Below, in pieces: positions 44,191-55,887 of a stretch of DNA of 64,000 nucleotides. This stretch comes from Tenodera sinensis (lineage: Eukaryota; Arthropoda; Insecta; Mantodea; Mantidae). Each line of letters starts with the position of its first letter. Positions within the stretch are counted from its first letter, which is position 1. The DNA lies in the NCBI GenBank assembly GCA_030765045.1, contig CM060965.1, positions 20,846,085 to 20,910,084 on the forward strand, read 5' to 3'. The notes below the pieces were generated by a model that made no database searches, was not told where the DNA came from, and saw nothing but the letters and a program-made list of their open reading frames with translations. Both the position numbers and the translations under genes were made by a program.

Positions 44191-46901
44191 TGGCGCATAG
44201 AACTGTGCGTTCATTTCGAGCTGCGTTCTGGAACGCAAATGGAGTTAGAGACCAGAGACCTGGCCTGCTGGAGTTCGTGGACAGCCATGGGATTGATATC
44301 CTGATGGTCTGCGAAACGCACTTGCACGCTGGTGTACAGTTTAACCTGCCAAGTTACGCCGCTCATCGGTCTGATCGGGTCGGCCGACAGGGCGGTGGTA
44401 CTGCCATTTTCATAAAGAACCATCTCACCCACACTCCTGTTACCATTCCTCCGCTACAACACCTGGAAGCAACCGCCATAAGGCTATCCTTGGGCGGGAA
44501 CGATCTGGTGCTTGTGGCGGTATACGACCCGCCGGATGGTCACTTCTATGAAGCGGACATCACGGCACTCCTGAACCTACACCACAGGGTTTGCATTGCA
44601 GGCGACTTCAACGCAAAACACCCAAGCTGGCACAGCCGCACCCAGAACGTTAAGGGCCGGGGATTGTACCGTCTCATTAGCGGGAACCCCGCCCTTCACG
44701 CGCACGGGCCGAGAGGTCCAACCTACTACCCGGCACGCGGCGCCGCGGATATCATCGATTTCATGGTCACCAAAAACATACCATTTCACTTGGACCTCTC
44801 TGTGATTAACGATCTGGACTCCGACCACAACCCTGTTGTGGTGGATGCAGACGTTAATCTTACTGCCCTGGGAGTGCCGGACTGGGTGGATGAAGTCGAC
44901 TGGGATGCAGCCGTCCTAGCCCTTCAAAACTCTGTGGAAGCAAATCCTCGAATAGACTCGATAGAGGCTCTCGAGGAGGCAGCCACGGGGTTTTCTACCT
45001 CTGTCCTAAACGCGGTGCGTGCTCACACGCATCGCATTCCTACCGAAGTACCAAACCCGACATCTATCCCTGTCCCACTAAAACGCCTCATTCAAGCAAA
45101 GAATGCTGTCAGACGGCTATGGCAGAGATTCCGACATCCTGGGATAGGAGTAATACACCAGAGGTTCAAATCCCTGGTGAGACGACTCCTAAGAAAACAC
45201 AGGCAAGCAGCTTGGGACGAAACAATGCGTCGCGTAAACCTCCAAGAGAGGAAACCGTGGCGCATCGTCCGAGCCTTGAGGAAAGACAAATCTGCACACC
45301 AGCATCCAGTGCACAGCCCTCGGGGAAGACTTGTCTTTGAACCGAGGGAAAAAGCAGAGGCACTAGCAGACTATCTGGAGACTCAGTTCCAGCCTAGGGT
45401 AGATCCTCAGAACGACGACCATACTGACCTCGTGGAACAAGCGGTAGAAGACTTCCTAGAAGTCCGACCCGCGGGCCACGAGGAGTTCCACATCCCGGTA
45501 GTTACCCCTCGCGAGGTAACTAACACCATCCGGCACCTAAAACCTAGTAAAGCCCCTGGGCAGGACCGTGTAACAGCGGAAATGCTCCAGCACCTACCCC
45601 ATAGAGCCGTGATGCACTTGACCCGCATTTACAACGCATGCCTCAGCATGTGCCACTTTCCAGCTGTCTGGAAACAGGCGCGTGTGGTATGCGTTTTGAA
45701 GCAGGGAAAGAATCCGGTTTTTCCATCCAGTTACCGTTCCATCAGCCTCCTACCAGTTGTCTCGAAAGTGTTCGAGAAACTGTTCCTGTCCCGCCTCGGA
45801 CCTCTTTTGGAGGAAAAAGGTCTCCTACCGGAACACCAGTTTGGTTTTCGTTCTGGTCATTCCACGACTGAACAACTACTGCGTGTAGCCGAGAAAGCTT
45901 CCCTGGCTTACCAGGAGAGAGCTAAAACGGTGGCAGTGTTGCTCGACGTGGAAAAGGCATTTTCTACCACTTGGCATGAGGGGCTTGTCTACAAGCTCAT
46001 ACAGCAGGAAATCCCCCCTCCATACATTTACTTGGTGGCTAGTTTCCTACAGGAACGTAGCTTCCGGGTGAAGGTGGAGGGATCATTCTCCAGAGAGAGG
46101 CCCATTGGCGCAGGAGTCCCCGAGGGCAGTGTACTGTCACCGGCACTCTTCGCAGCTTACATGGCCGATCTCCCGACGCACCCCAACACACACATCTGTC
46201 AGTATGCGGACGATCTCATGATCTTCGCTACTAACAAGAACCCGCGCTACAGTTACCGACAAGTACAAGCCCACCTCTGTGCCATCAATAGATGGTGCGA
46301 GAACTGGCGTATGTCTATTAACCCGGAGAAAAGCTCTGCGATTCTCCTGGCTAATACGATAGCCAACCGGCTCCCGCTGGACCTCGTGCTTCGGCGCCGT
46401 CGGATCCCCTGGGTCACTACGGCGAAGTATCTCGGGGTCACGCTGGACCGGCGGCTGACGTATAGACATCACGTCAGGGGCAAAGTACTTCAAGGCCACG
46501 CTGTCCTGCGGCAGTTGTACCCCATCCTCAGTTCCCAAACCATGCCCCTACGCCTGAAGCTTCGGCTGTATCGAGCGATCGTCCCGCCTCTGGTCCTGTA
46601 CGGATGCGAGATCTGGGGAGTGGTGGCAAGATCCACCTTCATCAGACTCCAGACGTTGCAGAACCGGGCATTAAGGATGATATATGATACAGGCCGAAGA
46701 TTTCCTGCCCATATCCTACACGAACATTCCGGCATCCCGTACATTGTCGACGTGATCAAAACTCGCGCTCGAACAATGTACAATAAACTCCAGAACCACC
46801 CCAACCCTCTGGTGAATACCCTGGGCCAATACGACCAGAGACAGCCGCGCCGACTACCATCCAAAAGATTGCCGAAGGACATCTTAAGTCCGGCGATCTA
46901 A
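44190..46901 (+). CDS. Jockey-type ORF2 polyprotein (endonuclease and reverse transcriptase)
   Basis: 903 residues, the usual size for Jockey ORF2. The APE-type endonuclease spans about 8-219 with FWNANG (13-18), CETH (41-44), GDFNAKHPSW (138-147) and SDHNP (211-215). Reverse transcriptase spans about 440-760: LKPSKAPGQDRVTAEM (450-465), SYRSISLLPVVSKVFEKL (514-531) and HQFGFRSGHSTTEQ (549-562). Motif A is LLDVEKAF (584-591, Asp586), then GVPEGSVLSP (642-651) and motif C QYADD (671-675), with KYLGVTLDRRL (746-756) after. The C-terminal region of about 150 residues is present. Start ATG overlaps the ORF1 stop by one base. All catalytic residues that I can check are intact. The one oddity is Glu645 where the family usually has Gln (GVPQGS). 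It would nick target DNA and prime reverse transcription there. Confidence 0.94.
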   Translation: MAHRTVRSFRAAFWNANGVRDQRPGLLEFVDSHGIDILMVCETHLHAGVQFNLPSYAAHRSDRVGRQGGGTAIFIKNHLTHTPVTIPPLQHLEATAIRLSLGGNDLVLVAVYDPPDGHFYEADITALLNLHHRVCIAGDFNAKHPSWHSRTQNVKGRGLYRLISGNPALHAHGPRGPTYYPARGAADIIDFMVTKNIPFHLDLSVINDLDSDHNPVVVDADVNLTALGVPDWVDEVDWDAAVLALQNSVEANPRIDSIEALEEAATGFSTSVLNAVRAHTHRIPTEVPNPTSIPVPLKRLIQAKNAVRRLWQRFRHPGIGVIHQRFKSLVRRLLRKHRQAAWDETMRRVNLQERKPWRIVRALRKDKSAHQHPVHSPRGRLVFEPREKAEALADYLETQFQPRVDPQNDDHTDLVEQAVEDFLEVRPAGHEEFHIPVVTPREVTNTIRHLKPSKAPGQDRVTAEMLQHLPHRAVMHLTRIYNACLSMCHFPAVWKQARVVCVLKQGKNPVFPSSYRSISLLPVVSKVFEKLFLSRLGPLLEEKGLLPEHQFGFRSGHSTTEQLLRVAEKASLAYQERAKTVAVLLDVEKAFSTTWHEGLVYKLIQQEIPPPYIYLVASFLQERSFRVKVEGSFSRERPIGAGVPEGSVLSPALFAAYMADLPTHPNTHICQYADDLMIFATNKNPRYSYRQVQAHLCAINRWCENWRMSINPEKSSAILLANTIANRLPLDLVLRRRRIPWVTTAKYLGVTLDRRLTYRHHVRGKVLQGHAVLRQLYPILSSQTMPLRLKLRLYRAIVPPLVLYGCEIWGVVARSTFIRLQTLQNRALRMIYDTGRRFPAHILHEHSGIPYIVDVIKTRARTMYNKLQNHPNPLVNTLGQYDQRQPRRLPSKRLPKDILSPAI

Positions 46902-47345
46902 TCCAAGATGGGAAAGGCGAAAATGCAATCTGTACTCAAAACAGAGCGAATCACCAGTTCAGTCACCTCTCAGCGAGTGACTGACGGCCAGAACCCTGGT
47001 AGGAATTAGCGCGTAAAATTCGCGCACAGCTCACTTGCGAACCAATCCCTACCTACAATTCCTATAAAAACCCCTGTCCCAACAAATTTCCCAGTGAAAA
47101 CATCCCTGTAGTGACACCGTCAAAACCATCGCGCAGGTAAAGCCGTATGACGGCTAGGTACTGCGGTAAAGACACTCGACCGGAGGAACATTCACCTCAC
47201 CTCCGTTCGACTCGAACTGGCGTCTGGCGTCTGGCGTCTCTGTTTTTCGTTACATTTTACCAGTGCTGCTGTCTATCTGCGCCTCTGTGGAATCTGTACC
47301 TTCTGCTTCCAAGTGTACTACATAAAAATTACAAAACAAATAAAA
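46902..47345 (+). other. Jockey element 3' untranslated region and A-rich tail
   Basis: About 440 bp after the ORF2 stop with three tandem GGCGTCT units at about 47219-47240, ending in an A-rich, not pure poly(A), stretch. Family A sequence begins right after. Confidence 0.7.
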
Positions 47346-47576
47346 ATTTGAAAATGTTCTATGTAAAGGGTAGTTTAGGGTGAAGAAATTTTCTTCTAAA
47401 TCTTCGTGTCATGTTCTTGAAAGACATTAAACTTAAATGCCAACTTTGGTTTTTAACCGACTTTACGGTTTTGAGTTATGCACTCACATGACTTTCTCTA
47501 CTGTTGTACCAACCATTCTTACACTCTTATTCCTATATCTTCTTCGTGTTAGTTAAGATAAACATTTGTATGTTTG
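47346..47576 (+). repeat. Family A rearranged piece (3' part joined to 5' end)
   Basis: The 3' segment 'atgtaaagggtagtttaggg' through 'ttttgagttatg' is joined directly to a 5' end 'cactcacatgactttctcta', which continues to 'agttaagataaacatttgta'. The order 3' then 5' in the same direction is what a head-to-tail dimer with the junction deleted would look like. The (TAA)n array follows about 60 bp later. Confidence 0.8.
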
Positions 47577-47638
47577 TTATGTTTAGATGTAAACCTTTTA
47601 GAACTTAGCATGCTGTAAATCTTTAATCGTAACAAAGA

Positions 47639-50517
<2,879 letters not shown>

Positions 50518-50532
50518 GAAGAAGAAGAAGAA

Positions 50533-52056
50533 TAGAAAACGTATACAAAATGCGGATATAAAAATGTAGATCAGAAAACACTAGTTTTTTTTTTACAATA
50601 AAGCCGTTTAACGTTGGCTCGAAGTAAACCATGTAATGAGGCAGACGGTGTTGACACAGACGTAATTATTCCTCCACTGATAGAGGTCGTGGAACGACCT
50701 TTGGACTCCTGAAATCAGCTAAGGAAGTACCGTTGTGTTGCATAATTACACGTCGAAGGTTTCATGAATCACACGGATTCACCATTGCGCTGTTGTCCAA
50801 CTCTGTATTAGTTCTAAAAACACTCGTTCACTCACTGCACTGTCAGTTATGAGAACGAATGCATTCACGGTAAGTGGAGGGGTGTGTCGGTAGGTGCGAA
50901 GTCCACGTGGGGTGGGGTGAGGGGAGGGGGGGGTGAGTCAAGGTCGGTGTAGGAATGCTCATTTCATATGTTGCGAGTTGTGTGTGTTTGCAGTCGTGTG
51001 CACGAGTGATACAAGTGGGTGTCGATATAGTTAGCTCAATATTAATTGAGGACAGTAAACACGTGTTTAATGATGAAACTTCGTCAGTTTCAAATAGAAG
51101 AATGCAGTTTTGCAGTTTGGTGCCATGTAAAAGATTAATTATGTCGAAAATATTAATGAAAACCAATGAATCAGTATGATCTTGTCGTGACAGAGTTCTT
51201 CAAAGTGCAGTTACTTAAAGTTACCCTAGAAAGAACGACTAGAATGCCATTAGTTGCATTGGTTCGTCAGTGACCATCGTTAAATGGGTAACAGCCATGT
51301 TGGATGTAATTGCAACGTTCCAAAATCTGTCTTGGCTTCCAGTCTACTACAACTGCCCTGCAATGAAGTGAATTGGGCATCAAACAAGCACAAGCAATAA
51401 TTTGCGAGAATACGAGGTAAGATAAATGAATTTCCTAAATGTGCTTAAAATATGTCCCTCGAGAAAATGAATGAAATATAGTGCAATGAATATAGTTTGT
51501 ATTTCTGATTATGATTTTGAAAGTTTTATTTGGTGGTAAAACTTCGTTTTCCTTTCGTAGGTTAGGTTAGGTTAGTGTATGTATAAGAGTGGGGTGACAG
51601 AGTATTGTGTTATTGAAATATTTACAACCTGGGCAGTGTTTATGCAACAATTTCAACGTAAATGCATGAATCAATCATTCCAGCATATATTATACTCGTT
51701 TATACACATTTATGTGCTAAATATCAGCCGCATAAGCGAAATAAAACCGCTGCATCGCACGTATGTTTGCTCATAAATAAAAAACGAAGCTTGAGTGCCA
51801 AATAAAACCTTCAAAATCGTAATCGGCAATACAAACTGCATCCATTGTACTATGCTTCATTCGCTTTCTCGAGCGCTGGATTTTGTAAACATTACCAATT
51901 TTTGATATAATTAGCTTTATGTAGCTTTGATATTGTACGAGCTTTTAAAGTATTTTACATAGGGATTTCAATGTCTAATTGTAAGCTTTCTATCAAATTG
52001 TGATAAAATTATCTGAATGTTGTACTTCCATAACGTTCATCAAATGGAATATCGTT
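50533..52056. other. Unannotated, possibly low-copy DNA
   Basis: No TE recognised. It holds two donor-like sites (acgGTAAGT near 50869 and gagGTAAGA near 51416), a short GGTTAG-type run (51558-51576) and a poly(G)-rich patch near 50915-50935. No open frame has a known domain. A 5' exon of an unseen gene is possible but unsupported. Confidence 0.35.
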
Positions 52057-52181
52057 ATTTACTTTTTACTACGTAAAATAGAGGAAGTATTGTATTCTAT
52101 CCAAAAATTCATGTCGAAATTTAACCGGAAATATGTTTTTAGACCCACTGAATCTAAGAAAAGAATTTTTAGAAAAAGGTC

Positions 52182-52253
<72 letters not shown>

Positions 52254-52897
52254 TCTGTGGACAGCATAACTCAAAATCGAAAAGTCGGTTAAAAACCAAA
52301 GTTGGTGTATAAAGTTAATGTCTTTCAAGGATACGACACGAAGATTTTGAAGAATATAGCTCCACCCTACACTACCTAGATGGAAAGTTTTTCGAAAATT
52401 TTGATTTTCTTGAAAATGGCTCTAACGATTTTGATTAAAATGCCATATCTTTAAGATATTTTTATGACAAATGAAACGTATATTTTTAATTTTCTGGCTA
52501 TAGTCCCTGTAGTCGCATTTACTCTAAATGACTTTTGAATAACTCGTAAACCGTAAGAGATAGACAAAATCTGAACTGCACAAAAAAAAATTTAGATCCG
52601 TTAAAACACACAATTTATGTCTAAATAAATTTTTTTTGGTGAGTGAAACATTTCGGAGATATTCCTTGTTACTTTTATAAGTTTTGGGGAACATACTTCT
52701 GTTAAATGGAACATCGTTTTTCATTTTTTATACGCTAATCGTGCAAAGAGAACGGAATCTCAAAGCTTTAAAACATTTGACTATCGCTACAAGCCTACTG
52801 TATTCCCATATTCTCCATGTACCTACAGGGAAATAGGCTATAAATGTTTATCTCAACTAACTCGAGGAAGATATAGGAATAAGAGTTTGTAAGAATA
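52057..52897 (-). repeat. Family A repeat, nearly full length
   Basis: Left hairpin end (ttactacgtaaaatagagg, degraded stem) to 'aggaataagagtttgtaag' at the right; the last about 45 bp of the 5' end are lost. The expansion site has a (GT)n tract. Confidence 0.9.
52189..52250 (+). repeat. (GT)n microsatellite inside family A
   Basis: A 62-bp GT tract with a single GC variant unit at about 52213-52214, at the same internal site as the CA tracts of other copies in the opposite orientation. Confidence 0.97.
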
Positions 52898-53755
52898 ACC
52901 AAGTAGCAAATCGTATATATTCGCAGTTATGTATGAAATAGTTGTAATTATTAAGTTTACAACTTGTAGCTTAGTTTTAAACCGTGAAACTACAGAGTAG
53001 CGTAAACATTATTTTTTCAACCTGTCAAAGCTATAGCTTACATAATATGATTAATGCAGTTACCCTTAGTAACTTAATATAGGCATCGAGTTTATACAAC
53101 TTTCATCCCTGTATTTTGAATCAAAAGAAATCCCATTTATTTTAGTCAAAGTATAAGATGCCCAATTTGGACATTTTTATCTTTACTTATTCTGTTTGAC
53201 ACAAACCACGCTTTACGGGAGTAATGTTGAATATTTCATATTTCATTGTTAGGCAAGGATATGATAGCATCGCTGCGTATTTACCCTTACATCATTATCT
53301 GGTTCTGTTTATATTTAATGTATGAAATGTTTTAATAAGCTCCGGAAACGCTGCAGCGATGGTGAAGCGCTATACGACAAACTAGAATGACTGAATATGA
53401 AAAAATGTATTCACAAAGTGACGTAATATTTTAACAACTCGTTAGTTCACAACTTGCGTCTGTTAAAGCTTTATTTCAACAATATATATATGTTAATTCT
53501 GTGTCTATATAATGTGTTTACCTTATTCACAACTTATTTACCGTAAGTAGAAGATATGTTACGCACTGTAACTAAATTTATTTCGATATTTCATTCAAAG
53601 AATATTTAGTAGCGTGTGTGTGTTGAAGGATATCCCTGGCTGACTTTTCTAAGTGGACTTTTTTTCTGAATAATATGTGTAGATTTATATGCTAGGCTAA
53701 ATAAAAATCCGATATATTTTGTATTTGTTTAACTGTTGTATAGAAATACTTCATG
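52898..53755. other. AT-rich unannotated DNA
   Basis: No coding or repeat signature recognised. Confidence 0.45.
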
Positions 53756-53759
53756 CGCA

Positions 53760-53850
53760 AATATCACGTGTTCTGATGTCTGAATGGTTAAGAAACGGTT
53801 ATTTGATGTGGTCAGAGGTTCAATGTGCATCAGACCCTCCCCAACCTCAT
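53760..53850 (+). repeat. Possible degraded tRNA-derived segment
   Basis: 'gtctgaatggttaagaaacg' (A-box-like) and 'cagaggttcaatgtgc' (B-box-like) lie about 40 bases apart. No acceptor stem pairing is evident, so it is not called a tRNA gene. Confidence 0.25.
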
Positions 53851-54604
53851 TGTCCTCATTACAGCGTCACGTATTGCAACTGTTATTGGTCACTAGTTAT
53901 GCCTCACCTTTTGATAAGCCCCGTAAGACATTAAAAAACTGAGAGATGGTCCCAAAGAGTACATATAACTAAACTGGCTTTGTGTGGAGTGATGACAGTG
54001 TTTTGGGTCACACTGTCTTAGGATGCTGGCGGTTGGTAATTAATCCCATTGTTCGTCCAAGCCCACATCTTGTTGATGCGTTAAACAGTATTGTGTCTAC
54101 GGGCTCTTGCAATCAAGGAGATGTTGCAGTATAACCAACATTATTTCAAACACCTAAGAGAATTTATAATGAGGTCGTCCCTGACTAGGGACTTGGGAAA
54201 CTTGTGCCTACTGCTTACTTGCACCTGTGCACACCTCCCAAGATTCCTCCCCCCCCCCCCTCCACCCTGTTCTACCAAACTCAAATTGTTTATGCAATTT
54301 GAGCAGACGATCTAAAATCTCTACTGTCAGCATTTCCGATAGTACGTATAATTTTTTAGGTAGTAGCTAGCGAAGGAAGAATATTGGAATTGATCGGCAA
54401 GAAGAAAATAAATTGCTAGCTAAATATGGACGAAAGGGAATGGCGTAAAATCAGTGGTACTCAAACTTTTTTCTCTGCGTACCCCAAATAAATTTTCACT
54501 CCAGCCTAAGCTCCTAGGGCTACCCTAGAGTTGTTCTTAGTTCACATTTTACATAATCATGTCTTAAATAGATTACATAACTTATTATATAACTGACTTG
54601 TTAC

Positions 54605-54742
54605 GGAAATATTGGAAGAATGAATGAAAATAGATTACCGAGAAAGAATTTGGAATGGAGTCCAGCTGGAAGAAAAAGAAAAGGAAGACTTCGAAACTCG
54701 TGGATGCGGGAAATAAGAACTGGAATGAGAACAAGAGGATAA
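54605..54742 (+). pseudogene. RTE-type LINE C-terminal relic
   Basis: Translation gives GNIGRMNENRLPRKNLEWSP, then AGRKRKGRLRNSWMREIRTG, ending in a stop. This is the characteristic C-terminal block of RTE-like reverse transcriptases (GHILRM---RLPKK----P-GRR--GRP---WM--I). Only about 45 codons remain. Confidence 0.75.
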
Positions 54743-54967
54743 ATAGGGATGGATGGATAAAGAAGATGAAAGAAAAATATTAATATAAATATTTTACCGG
54801 AATAGTAAAATTAAAATTAAATTGAATTTTATGAACAGGCTTTTATTACTGATTCTGTGCGTCAAATTCTATATCGGGGCAAAAGAACATTTAATTTATA
54901 TTAGAGGGCTCTTTATTAGGTTTAGGTACTTTTACTGATGTAAATCTACACAGCAGGACCACAAACT

Positions 54968-55078
54968 TTACTTCTCTACCGAAGTAAGCCATGTTGAGGA
55001 CCTCTACACCCCCCCCCCAAAAAAAATCTATTGACTTTCGTGGGATTTGAACATGTGACCTCAGGAATAACCAAGTAA
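54968..55078 (-). repeat. tRNA-derived SINE, family D (copy 2, diverged)
   Basis: Plus strand 'ctaccgaagtaagccatgtt' and 'gaggacctctacacc' parallel 'ccttccgaagtaagtaagcc' and 'aaggatatttatg' of 62290-62405. The anti-B-box 'gggatttgaacatgtgacc' follows. Contains a C run near 55008-55017. Confidence 0.55.
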
Positions 55079-55124
55079 CGAATAAAATTCTACTTATGTG
55101 CTTTTGAACGTAGTATTTACATAA

Positions 55125-55297
55125 GGGACACTGGGAGTGAAATGTTGGTCAAAATTGTCAAAAAGTCGAAAATTATTTTTTTACCTTACTCCTGTGCATT
55201 TGGATCAGCTAACATTTTTCATATCCCCCACTCCATGTGGTCATTACGGCCCTTTCAAATAGCGCTCTTCCCTTAACGTACACAGGATGCTCCTATG

Positions 55298-55344
<47 letters not shown>

Positions 55345-55883
55345 ATTTTATTTTTATTTTTATATAAAAGCCTGTTTTTCTCAAAGCTACATTTCTGCAC
55401 ATTCCAAAAGAAGGTCACGCCTGAGTTTTGCTTTAAATTCAATGAAAATGTCCAAAAGTGTTAATAAATAGCAGCTAAACAAAGCTATGCTTCAATATTG
55501 GTGTTATCATTAACATGAATTCCAAAAACATTTTTTGTACGAAAAAATGAATAATTTTTAAGATTAAATTTTCTTTGTTATAAAAAAATATGTACAGCAT
55601 AATCAGCAAACATATTTGAAATATCTCTTCATACAATTGTTACCCATGTTTTAGAGTATCAGTTCTGCAAATATAAATGAATTTTGAAAAGTCAATAGAC
55701 GCGAGCTCTATTTTGAAAATGTGCCTATTAAATTCATAAAATAATTTATATATCATAAACGAATTATCCAATTTTAATGAAATTTGGTGTAGCTCCTATT
55801 CTCATATAAATACAAACACAGTAAAAATTTCAGAAAAATATATCAAGAAATATAGAACTTTCAAATTTCACTCCCAGTGTCCC
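55125..55883. mobile_element. Non-autonomous DNA transposon (MITE-like) with ATAA duplication
   Basis: Perfect 19-bp terminal inverted repeats GGGACACTGGGAGTGAAAT at 55125-55143 and (inverted) 55865-55883, flanked by ATAA at 55121-55124 and 55884-55887. Length 759 bp, AT-rich interior, includes a (TA)n tract (55299-55340). There is no transposase. The superfamily is not certain: a 4-bp duplication with these ends does not by itself identify it. Confidence 0.85.
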
Positions 55884-55887
55884 ATAA

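Larger units (their letters stand above)
41960..47345 (+). mobile_element. Jockey-clade non-LTR retrotransposon, apparently complete
   Basis: A GC-richer unit contains a 5' untranslated region, ORF1 with zinc knuckles, ORF2 with endonuclease and reverse transcriptase, and a 3' untranslated region. It ends in an A-rich stretch ('cataaaaattacaaaacaaa', about 47319-47345). Both ORFs are open over full length. The 5' end is not sharply defined (a SINE ends at about 41945), and no target-site duplication is visible because the 3' flank is a family A fragment. Base composition contrasts strongly with the AT-rich surroundings, as expected for a recent insertion. Confidence 0.9.

Noticed and set aside
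42144..46882. Many minus-strand and out-of-frame ORFs over the Jockey element (for example 42144-42632, 43372-43875, 46490-46882)
   Set aside because: They are shadows produced by the GC-rich coding sequence of ORF1 and ORF2 and show no domains.
51558..51576. Interstitial telomere
   Set aside because: Only about three GGTTA units; such short runs are very common in insect DNA.
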